A stretch of DNA of 64,000 bases. Source: Acidobacteriota bacterium. Lineage in GTDB: Bacteria > Acidobacteriota > Terriglobia > Terriglobales > Acidobacteriaceae. Location of the stretch: the NCBI GenBank assembly GCA_018268915.1, contig JAFDVQ010000006.1:806001-870000 (forward strand). Direction: 5' to 3'. Shown here piece after piece: positions 44,352-52,194 of this stretch. Under the pieces are notes generated by a model. The model was given only the letters and a program-made list of their open reading frames with translations, did not search any database and was not told the DNA's origin. How positions within the stretch are numbered: the stretch's first letter is position 1; every line of letters starts with the position of its first letter. Made by a program: the position numbers and the translations under genes.

Positions 44352-47300
44352 ATGGGCAGTGACTTCAGCAAGCTCGGGGTGACGAGAACACTTCGGTACG
44401 TGGTTTTGGCTATCGCATGCGTTCTTCTCTTCCAAAGCAAACCGATCTTGGGCCAGGTGGACGAGGGTGCCATCACCGGTACGATTCAGGATGCGAGCGG
44501 CGCCGTGGTTCCAAACGCGGACGTGACCCTGCTGAACACGGATCAGGGCATCACCCTTCAAACGAAATCTAATGCGAGCGGTACTTACACGTTCTCTCCT
44601 GTACGCGCCGGGCACTACACGATAACGGCGACGGCCCAGGGTTTTGCGAAAACCACGCAGAAGAATGTGACCCTAAGCGTCGCCCAGACGCTTCAGGTAA
44701 ATATTTCGCTCAAACTCGGAGGCAACACCGAGACGGTTGAAGTCAATACGACCCCTCCGCAGCTGCAGACCGAAGAGGCCTCGCTCGGCCAGGTAGTTAG
44801 CGGCACGGAAATCAACAATCTTCCCTTGAACGGGCGCAACTTCACCTTTCTTGCGCAGCTTGGGGCCGGCATGCAGACTCCGCAAGCCGACACTCGCGGA
44901 AACGCAGCTTCGGGCGCGTTCTCGGCGAACGGCTTGCGTCCGGCGCAAAACAATTATCTGCTCGATGGGATTGACAACAACTCGAACGCGGTCGACTTCC
45001 TGAACGGCACGAATTTCGTGATCCTTCCCCCTGTGGACGCTATCCAGGAGTTCAAAGTACAGACGGCCGATTTCAGCGCGGAACTGGGACGCTCAGCTGG
45101 CGCGGTCATGAATGCAACCATCAAGTCGGGAACAAACTCGCTGCACGGAGCAGCTTGGGAGTTCTTCCGTAACGACAAGCTGGATGCCGCCGACTATTTC
45201 GAAAACAACACCGGCATCAAGAAGGGCGAACTACGCCTGAACCAGTTTGGGGTATCGGCAGGCGGACCGATCATCAAGAACAAGCTCTTCTTTTTCGGCG
45301 ACTACGAAGGAAAACGGCGTGTCCAGGGCACAGCGGAAAATGCGAACGTCCCGACTGCCGGCATGCGGGAAAGCAACTACACGAACCTCGCGGATATTCT
45401 CTCTTTGAATAACGGCTCCACGCGCACCGATATTCTTGGTCGTGCAGTTCAAACCGGAACCGTTCTCGATCCTTCGACGACGCGTTATGTAGCAGCCGGC
45501 GCGGTCGACCCGGTTTCTGGCAGAACAAATACCTCAGGTGGCGCCGGATACGTTCGTGATCCGTTCAGCGCAAATTGTGGACCTTCAACAGCGACCTTCA
45601 CGTTGTCGGCCTGCTCAGACCTGAACCAGTTGCCCGCGGGGCGTATTGATCAGGCAGCGGTGAAGTTGCTCAACCTGTATCCATCGCCTAACTCTGGACT
45701 CCAGACCTACGCAGTTAGCCCTAACCTTTTCGAACATGCAAATTCGTTCGACACCCGCGAAGACTTCAATCCGACCGAGCATAATCAGATTTTCTTCCGC
45801 TTTAGCTACTCCGATGACCCAATTTACATTCCGGGTATTTTTGGAGGCATCGCGGACGGCGGTTCCTTCCAGCAGGGTATCCAGACCGCGAAGTCGGATC
45901 AGGCTGTCGCTGGATTCACGCATGTATTCAACGGATCGACGATCAACCAGGTTCGTGCCGGGTTCGCTCACCTGCACACCACGCGATTCGGACCTGAGGG
46001 TACGGTGGATGGATTACCCGATCAGTATGGAATTGCAGACATCCCGCAGGGGCAGGAAAACGGCGGATTGCCAGCGTTCTCGATCGGCAACCTGCAGACC
46101 CTCGGAAGCAACTCGTTCCTTCCTTCTGACGAAGTCAGCCAGACGCTTCAAGTCACGGACGACTTCACGAAGATCTACGGCAAGCACAGCTTCAAGATGG
46201 GGATTGAGTACCAGCACGTGAAGTTCTCGACCCTGCAGCCAGCATGGTCGCATGGGCAGTTCCAATATAACGGCGGCTTTACCGATATTCCGGGCAACTC
46301 AAATATCACGACTGGCGGTATTGCACAATTCCTGCTTCCCCCAACGGCGGCGCCGGCAACGATTGCAGGCAATCCAAACCCCAATGGGTTCGGATACTCG
46401 GGCGGCTCTGACGGTGTATTCGCTTCAAACATCAACAAGACGTACGACGAAAAGATGTACTTTGCATCGTACTTCCAGGATGACTTCAAGATTTCTCCGA
46501 AACTGACTTTGAATCTTGGCCTGCGCTGGGACTACTTCGGCCCGATCAACGAGACGAACGGCGGACAGGCCAACTTCGTTCCGAGCGGGCCGCCGGACGG
46601 CAAACCTGAATTCATCATTCCTGCGAAAGGCAAGGATGATCGCACACTATCAACAAGCGCGACTTGCGTTGGAATCGGTTGCGTTGGCTTTGTAGATCTT
46701 CTGGCGCAGGACGGAATCGCGCTCAATTCGACCGACAAGTATGGGCAAGGGCTGCTGAAAACGCAGAAGCACAATTTTGCACCAAGAGTAGGCATTGCGT
46801 GGGAGACGACCCCCAAACTCGTCGTGCGCGGTGGCTTCGGGCTCTTCTTTAACTCGTTCGAGAACCAGGGGTATGGGCCGAACATCGGCGAGAATTACCC
46901 GTTCGTGTTCAACCTTTCCTACTTCCCACAATCGAACCCGGCTGATCCGAGTGTTTCGTCCCAGGTTGCGCCTATTCGGTACAACTCTCCGTACGCAAAT
47001 TGCCCGACGAGTGGTCCCGGAGGAACAGCATCATTTGAATCGGGATTCTCTTGTATCCCTCTCACTCCGTCCGCACTGAACGCTCTGGGTCTGGGACTCC
47101 AAGGGTTGCAGTTCGACTACTCGACACCGCGAACCTACAGTTCGAACCTGACGCTCCAGTACTCGTTTACAAATACGCTGTCGGCAACCGCCTCATATGT
47201 GATGACGCACGGAGCGGATCTGCAGGGCGGCGTCGGCTATCAAAACGTGACGCAACTTCTACCCGCCGGAATGGACACAAAGAATTGCGACGCCTTCGCA

Positions 47301-48245
47301 AAGTTCCAAGGCGGCAGTTGCGTTCCGTTCAAGGACTTCGGCGGTGGCAGCTATCAGGCGACATACGGCAGGAGCCAGTACCATGGTCTGCAGACCAAGC
47401 TTGAGAAGCAGTACGCCAATGGCCTCACCTTTCTGCTGACTTACACATTCTCCAAAACGATGTCGAATGCTGGTGACCTCCTGAATGGGGGAACAACCGG
47501 TGGCTTGCGCGCCTACTCCATTCCAGGCCTCGGCCCCGATTTCGACTATGCCTTGGCCAACTTCGATATTCGCCATGTGGTGCACTTCAGCGGCGGCTAC
47601 GAGTTCCCGATCGGAAAGGGCAAGCAGTTCATGAACCATGGAGGTCCCGCCGATCTAATCCTCGGTGGCTGGGCGATGAACTGGATTGTCACGCTTCAGG
47701 GAGGGCAGCCACTAAACTTCACCTGTCCCACGAGCACAGCTGCCGGACCACAGTGCAACGACATCCTCGTGGCTGGCCAGAGTCCCAAGCTCGGTATCAA
47801 GACGAAGACCGTCGATGGGGCGCCGCGACCGTTCTGGGTAAACAATGCTGCGGCGTTTAATCAACCGTGCCAGCTTACGTGGCATGATAACGATCCGACT
47901 ACCCTTGGGCCTAATGGGGGCCCTGACGGTTGCGTTCCTCTCGACGGCGCAGGTGCGCTGGGCAGCAAGCCGGGTCAAGTTTCGGGACCGGGCTTCCACC
48001 GGTTGGATTACTCAATGTTTAAGAACTTCAAGATCAACGAACGGTTCTCAACTCAGTTCCGCGCGGAGTTCTTCAACATTCTTAACCATCCGAACTTCAA
48101 CGCCCCCAACTTCGGCGGTAACGGCGTTGTGGCGATTGGTGGCTCGGGCAACTTCACTGATCCGCACTTCGGCGAAGTTGGATCGACCCGCGATGCGCCA
48201 TTTGATCCGCGGCAGATCCAATTTGCTCTGAAGCTGTACTACTAG
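44352..48245 (+). CDS. TonB-dependent receptor with carboxypeptidase-regulatory N-terminal domain
   Basis: An outer-membrane receptor of about 1297 residues for energised uptake of large ligands. Signal peptide (RYVVLAIACVLLFQSKPILG), then a carboxypeptidase-regulatory-like domain (AITGTIQDASGAVVPNADV), a plug with NNLPLNGRNFTFLAQL and QNNYLLDGIDNN, and a long beta-barrel that ends in an aromatic residue (QIQFALKLYY), as needed for outer-membrane assembly. This architecture is the common acidobacterial type, larger than classical siderophore receptors, with no SusD partner. ATG 44352 was chosen for GGAGG eight bases upstream; in-frame GTG 44310 and ATG 44322 are weaker. A clear terminator follows. 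The neighbouring hydrolase suggests a glycan-derived ligand, which is inference. Confidence 0.9.
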   Translation: MGSDFSKLGVTRTLRYVVLAIACVLLFQSKPILGQVDEGAITGTIQDASGAVVPNADVTLLNTDQGITLQTKSNASGTYTFSPVRAGHYTITATAQGFAKTTQKNVTLSVAQTLQVNISLKLGGNTETVEVNTTPPQLQTEEASLGQVVSGTEINNLPLNGRNFTFLAQLGAGMQTPQADTRGNAASGAFSANGLRPAQNNYLLDGIDNNSNAVDFLNGTNFVILPPVDAIQEFKVQTADFSAELGRSAGAVMNATIKSGTNSLHGAAWEFFRNDKLDAADYFENNTGIKKGELRLNQFGVSAGGPIIKNKLFFFGDYEGKRRVQGTAENANVPTAGMRESNYTNLADILSLNNGSTRTDILGRAVQTGTVLDPSTTRYVAAGAVDPVSGRTNTSGGAGYVRDPFSANCGPSTATFTLSACSDLNQLPAGRIDQAAVKLLNLYPSPNSGLQTYAVSPNLFEHANSFDTREDFNPTEHNQIFFRFSYSDDPIYIPGIFGGIADGGSFQQGIQTAKSDQAVAGFTHVFNGSTINQVRAGFAHLHTTRFGPEGTVDGLPDQYGIADIPQGQENGGLPAFSIGNLQTLGSNSFLPSDEVSQTLQVTDDFTKIYGKHSFKMGIEYQHVKFSTLQPAWSHGQFQYNGGFTDIPGNSNITTGGIAQFLLPPTAAPATIAGNPNPNGFGYSGGSDGVFASNINKTYDEKMYFASYFQDDFKISPKLTLNLGLRWDYFGPINETNGGQANFVPSGPPDGKPEFIIPAKGKDDRTLSTSATCVGIGCVGFVDLLAQDGIALNSTDKYGQGLLKTQKHNFAPRVGIAWETTPKLVVRGGFGLFFNSFENQGYGPNIGENYPFVFNLSYFPQSNPADPSVSSQVAPIRYNSPYANCPTSGPGGTASFESGFSCIPLTPSALNALGLGLQGLQFDYSTPRTYSSNLTLQYSFTNTLSATASYVMTHGADLQGGVGYQNVTQLLPAGMDTKNCDAFAKFQGGSCVPFKDFGGGSYQATYGRSQYHGLQTKLEKQYANGLTFLLTYTFSKTMSNAGDLLNGGTTGGLRAYSIPGLGPDFDYALANFDIRHVVHFSGGYEFPIGKGKQFMNHGGPADLILGGWAMNWIVTLQGGQPLNFTCPTSTAAGPQCNDILVAGQSPKLGIKTKTVDGAPRPFWVNNAAAFNQPCQLTWHDNDPTTLGPNGGPDGCVPLDGAGALGSKPGQVSGPGFHRLDYSMFKNFKINERFSTQFRAEFFNILNHPNFNAPNFGGNGVVAIGGSGNFTDPHFGEVGSTRDAPFDPRQIQFALKLYY

Positions 48246-48258
48246 GCTAAGATTGCTT

Positions 48259-48297
48259 ACACCCCGGTTCGGGACCTCCCGGGCCGGGGTGTTTTAA
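48259..48297 (+). terminator. Factor-independent terminator after the receptor gene
   Basis: A 9-bp stem (ACACCCCGG 48259-48267 with CCGGGGTGT 48284-48292) extended by an inner CGGGA/TCCCG stem, followed by TTTT, lies 14 bases after the stop. It probably limits expression of the downstream TPR and hydrolase genes relative to the receptor. Confidence 0.85.
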
Positions 48298-48325
48298 TCT
48301 AGCGACGCTGCTCACGCGGAGGCGG

Positions 48326-49744
48326 ATGGTGAGCAACAACTTTCGGTGGCGGGTTCTGGCGGTCATTCTTGGCTTGATAGGCGCAACCTGTATTACTGCT
48401 CAAAAGAACGATACTCAAAGGCTCGATCAGCAGTATCGATCTGCAGTGGCTGACTATGAAGCAGGCCGCTTCGCTCAGGCAGCTTCCCGCCTAGAGCCTA
48501 TAATACAATTCGCACCAAGGAGCTTTGAGATCCATGAGCTACTCGGAATGGTCTATGCTTCATTGCCAGAGCCAGACAAGGCAATTGAACAGCTGAAGAT
48601 CGCTGCGCAGATTAATCCAGACTCCCCCGAGGCTCAAACCAATCTTGGAGCAACTTATCTCCGCTTTGGGAAGCTCGATTTAGCAGGCGAGCACTTTAAA
48701 AAGGCGCTTTCGCTTGAGCCCACAAGCTACGACGCGAATCACAATCTGGGTGAGTTCTACATTCAGACTGGAAAGATCTCCGAAGCTTTGCCTTTACTCA
48801 AGCAGGCATATCAGGCGAATCCCAGTGCGTATGACAACGCATATGATCTCGCTATGGCCGAGTTCATGCTGAACAAACTTGACGACGCGAGGACTGTGGT
48901 ACAGGCGCTCCTGAAACAGAAGAATAGTGGCGAATTGCACAATCTGCTTGGACAGATTGATGAGAAGGATGGAAAATTTGTTGCCGCAGCGAACGACTAT
49001 GAGGCCGCCGCTCATCTAGATCCGAGTGAGGACAATCTATTCGCGTGGGGCAGCGAAATGCTATTGCATCGCACCTACGAGCCGGCAATCACAATCTTTC
49101 AGAAGGCTTCAGAGATGTACCCGAAATCGCCCAGAATTCTGATTGGGCTTGGTCTTGCTTTGTATTCTCGCGGCATCTACGACAAGGCGGTACAGGCGCT
49201 AATTGCGGCCTCAGACTTAAGCCCGAAAGATGAACGCTGCTATCTCTTTTTGTCGAAAGCGTACAACAGCTCTCCTTTGCAGGCAGAAGAGGTAGTCGAC
49301 CGATTCAAGCGCTATGCTGGTCTGAAACCGGACAACGCTCTGGCGCAGTACTATTACGCAATGAGCCTCTGGAAGGGCAAACGGAACGGCGGAGCAGGTG
49401 CGGACATGGAGTCGATAGAGACGCTCCTAAAGCGATCGATTTCACTCGATGACAAGCAGGCGGATGCATATATGCAACTAGGCAATCTCTATGCGGATCA
49501 GCATCAATATGAAAAGTCGATTCCGCAGTATGAGCGTGCTCTCGAACTGGACCCGAACTTGCCGGATGCTCATTATCGGCTCGGTACAGACCTGGTTCAC
49601 GTAGGGCAAAAGCAGAAGGCGCAGAAGGAGTTTGCGCTCTATCAGAATTTGCGCGCTGAACACCTGGCAGAAGTGCAAAAGGAACACGATGAGGTCCGGC
49701 AATTCGTGTATTCCGAGAAAGAGATGAACACGGAAAGGCAATGA
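48326..49744 (+). CDS. Exported TPR-repeat protein
   Basis: A 472-residue protein with a signal peptide (WRVLAVILGLIGATCITAQ) and about ten TPR units, for example AQTNLGATYLRFGKLDLAGE and AYMQLGNLYADQHQYEKSIP. It is a paralogue of the TPR part of the 32322-33968 protein, sharing FAWGSEMLLHR, LGLALYSRGIYDKAV, ASDLSPKDERCYLF and a charged tail ending near VRQFVY (KQFLVQ in the other). It lacks the beta domain of that paralogue. ATG 48326 follows GGAGG. It overlaps the next gene by four bases, and a terminator sits between it and the receptor gene, so it may have weak read-through or its own promoter. A scaffold role is inferred. Confidence 0.85.
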   Translation: MVSNNFRWRVLAVILGLIGATCITAQKNDTQRLDQQYRSAVADYEAGRFAQAASRLEPIIQFAPRSFEIHELLGMVYASLPEPDKAIEQLKIAAQINPDSPEAQTNLGATYLRFGKLDLAGEHFKKALSLEPTSYDANHNLGEFYIQTGKISEALPLLKQAYQANPSAYDNAYDLAMAEFMLNKLDDARTVVQALLKQKNSGELHNLLGQIDEKDGKFVAAANDYEAAAHLDPSEDNLFAWGSEMLLHRTYEPAITIFQKASEMYPKSPRILIGLGLALYSRGIYDKAVQALIAASDLSPKDERCYLFLSKAYNSSPLQAEEVVDRFKRYAGLKPDNALAQYYYAMSLWKGKRNGGAGADMESIETLLKRSISLDDKQADAYMQLGNLYADQHQYEKSIPQYERALELDPNLPDAHYRLGTDLVHVGQKQKAQKEFALYQNLRAEHLAEVQKEHDEVRQFVYSEKEMNTERQ

Positions 49745-50904
49745 ATCTGGACCGCGCGATCGCCGGACTTGAAACGGCGGCTCTCGTCAGCCGATCTCGG
49801 AGGGAGTTCCTTCGCGATGCGGCGGGCTTAGCTGTGGGGAGCGCCGTTCTCCAAGCTAGCCCCTTGATCCGCGCAGAGTCAGCGCGAAAAAAGCGCAAAG
49901 TCGTTGTTGTCACATTCGGCGGTGGTGCGCGAGATCAGGAGACCTTCGCACCAGAAGGCCAAGAGAATATACCGCACATGCTGGACGATATGGCTCCACA
50001 GTCGAGCTTCTTTACGCATGTAAAGAACCAAGGCATTTTGGGGCACTATGTGGCTACGGCAAGTTTGGCGACGGGAGTCTATGAAACGCTGAATAACTTC
50101 GCCTCAGTCGCTCCCGAACATCCGACGGTTTTCGAATATTTCAGAAAAGAACTGAAACGCCCATCTTCGGATGCCTGGGTTGTTGCTCCGAGCAATGGGT
50201 TTCATCGGATCGGCGAGAGCGGGTTCAGGGGATTCGGGCCCGGGCAGGGAGCCCGTGTCATCCTGCCGAAGAGACTGTTAGGGCTCGCGAGCGCCGGTGG
50301 CAGAACGGATCTCGAGCATCTGCTGCACGACAATTATGAAACTCCGCTTTACACGCCTGCGCTGGCCGGTGGTGAAGTTGAACTCCAGCAACTTGAGACC
50401 ATCCTGAAGCTTTCAGTGAGCGATTTTGCTTCGCATGCGCGAACTCTGTCCAGCCCCGACGAACTCTCGCTGTATATCGCCAAGCGCCTGATGCGCGAGG
50501 AGGCGCCCAGTCTTCTCTGGATCACAATGCACGACATCGATGTGGCGCACTCAGGAGCATATTCACTCTACATAGAGGGGATCCGAAGGACTGACAGACT
50601 GTGTGCCGAGCTGTGGAAGGCGATTGAGACAGAACCTGAATATGCGGGAAATACCACGATGTTCGTGCTGCCTGACTTCGGACGTGATTCTGATTTGGAT
50701 GCAGGAGGAAATGGATTTCAGCATCACCGCACGGGTGATCCCGCAAGCAGGACGACTTGGATGATGGTACTCGGCGCAGGAGCACGTCGCGGCGTTGTTT
50801 ATGACACGCCTATTCAGTCGATCGATCTCGTGCCGAGTATCGGTGCAATGATGGGTTTCTCATCCTCGCAATCGAATGGAAAGCTCATCCAGGATCTGGT
50901 GTAG
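49741..50904 (+). CDS. Tat-exported alkaline-phosphatase-superfamily-like protein
   Basis: A 387-residue protein with a twin-arginine signal (SRREFLRDAAGLAVGSAV). The body resembles the alkaline phosphatase/sulfatase superfamily: an opening strand KVVVVTFGGGARDQETF, GHYVATASLATGVYE, LLWITMHDIDVAHSGAY, and a late TTMFVLPDFGRDSD plus NGFQHHRTGD that look like the second set of metal ligands (Asp, then His). The usual Cys/Ser-x-Pro-x-Arg sulfatase signature is absent and the nucleophile is not obvious, so hydrolase activity is unproven. Its start overlaps the TPR stop by four bases; the next gene starts two bases after its end. Context suggests removal of sulfate or phosphate, or a binding role, which is inference. 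Confidence 0.62.
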   Translation: MNLDRAIAGLETAALVSRSRREFLRDAAGLAVGSAVLQASPLIRAESARKKRKVVVVTFGGGARDQETFAPEGQENIPHMLDDMAPQSSFFTHVKNQGILGHYVATASLATGVYETLNNFASVAPEHPTVFEYFRKELKRPSSDAWVVAPSNGFHRIGESGFRGFGPGQGARVILPKRLLGLASAGGRTDLEHLLHDNYETPLYTPALAGGEVELQQLETILKLSVSDFASHARTLSSPDELSLYIAKRLMREEAPSLLWITMHDIDVAHSGAYSLYIEGIRRTDRLCAELWKAIETEPEYAGNTTMFVLPDFGRDSDLDAGGNGFQHHRTGDPASRTTWMMVLGAGARRGVVYDTPIQSIDLVPSIGAMMGFSSSQSNGKLIQDLV

Positions 50905-50906
50905 AT

Positions 50907-52115
50907 ATGCTGCCAAGCGAGTTGAAAGCCGAAAGCTTTGCCAGCTATCCTCCGCAAGCGCGGGCGATCGCGATAAATCACCTCGAGGCACTACAGAAAC
51001 TGCCGATCGCGTTCGCGCCTAGCTTGTTGCGAGAGCTAATAGACTACGATTACAAATTTCCAATCGAACGATCGAAGATTGACGCAGAGTTGTCAACTCT
51101 GAATGAACTCCCAGATGGCGAATTTCATGAGTGGTTCAGTGACTTTGCGGCGATTTCGATATCTCCCGGTCTTCAGGGCTTCAACTGGGTAGACCTCCCC
51201 GCTCAGTTCGTAGAGCAGGAGGCCGCCTATCTCTGGTCGACGCATCAACTAGACGCGTTCCGACACGCTGCCAAGGCCTACGGCGATCGCCTCGAACAAC
51301 TTACAAAACCCGAACCTCCGAAGCATGGCAGGCTGGGAATAGCGGTTGTAGGTCGCGACGTACCTACTTACAACGCTCAATTGTTCAGGAATCTCCGGAA
51401 ACACGGCACCTACTTCACAAGTATCGACCCCAAGGATGGGCTGGAGTCACTTATCGCTGTGGTAGACAAGCGTGCAGAAGCGGACCCAACTCCGTATGCT
51501 CATTGGTATATAGATGGCGGCAGTTCGTTTCCGCACAGTGAACGTGTCACTTGTGTCTCTTATGAAGCTCTGGCGCCAATTCGAAAGTCGCTACTAAAGA
51601 GGATGCAGTCAGAGATCGACCGACCAGGAATGGGACCTGAAGAGCTTCGAAGTGTGCTGGCGAGATTGGCCCCCACTGATCTCGGAATGGAAGCCACTTC
51701 GGATACGGTCCTCGCTCGCTTTCAACTGAAGTTATTTTCAGAGGGTTCGGGAACCCAGATCTACAGCACGACCTTCGCCCAGTGGGCGACCCGTGAGGTT
51801 TTGCGCCGAGCACAGGCAAGTACGTTGCTCGTGAGGTATGCTCCTCGGCAAAGGCAGAGAGCTATGAATGAGTTGCTGGCTGGAGGAAGCAGCGAGTCGG
51901 AAACGGATCCTGTTGGTTCTCTTGTTGACGGAGAGATGGGAGCCTACTACCACTGGATCAACCAGCAAAGATTGCCCGACTCGGATCGATCGCGCTTTAT
52001 TGCCTGGTTTGAGGGGCACCGGCAAGCGGTGGCCATCGGTCCTACGATGCCTCGCGGCACCGAATCGAACTCCGCGATTGGCTTACAAGAACTACTGGCC
52101 CTGGTTTCAAGCTGA
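50907..52115 (+). CDS. Conserved-looking cytoplasmic protein of unknown function
   Basis: A 402-residue protein that I do not recognise. It has no signal peptide, unlike every other product in this run. It is acidic to neutral and probably alpha/beta: ESFASYPPQARAIAINHLEA at the start, GRLGIAVVGRDVPTYNAQLF in the middle (a Rossmann-like strand-loop), AHWYIDGGSSFPHSERVTCV, and RRAQASTLLVRYAPRQRQRA near the end. No catalytic signature is clear. It starts two bases after the preceding gene, so translational coupling is likely. A GH2 gene follows after 79 bases. It may process or sense the imported product, but nothing in the sequence shows this. Confidence 0.6.
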   Translation: MLPSELKAESFASYPPQARAIAINHLEALQKLPIAFAPSLLRELIDYDYKFPIERSKIDAELSTLNELPDGEFHEWFSDFAAISISPGLQGFNWVDLPAQFVEQEAAYLWSTHQLDAFRHAAKAYGDRLEQLTKPEPPKHGRLGIAVVGRDVPTYNAQLFRNLRKHGTYFTSIDPKDGLESLIAVVDKRAEADPTPYAHWYIDGGSSFPHSERVTCVSYEALAPIRKSLLKRMQSEIDRPGMGPEELRSVLARLAPTDLGMEATSDTVLARFQLKLFSEGSGTQIYSTTFAQWATREVLRRAQASTLLVRYAPRQRQRAMNELLAGGSSESETDPVGSLVDGEMGAYYHWINQQRLPDSDRSRFIAWFEGHRQAVAIGPTMPRGTESNSAIGLQELLALVSS

Positions 52116-52194
52116 ACATACCAATCTGAGTGAGAGTGCTCGCAGCGGATAAACAAGGTTTAGTGCATCACGAAATTTTCGTTAGGGGAAGGCT

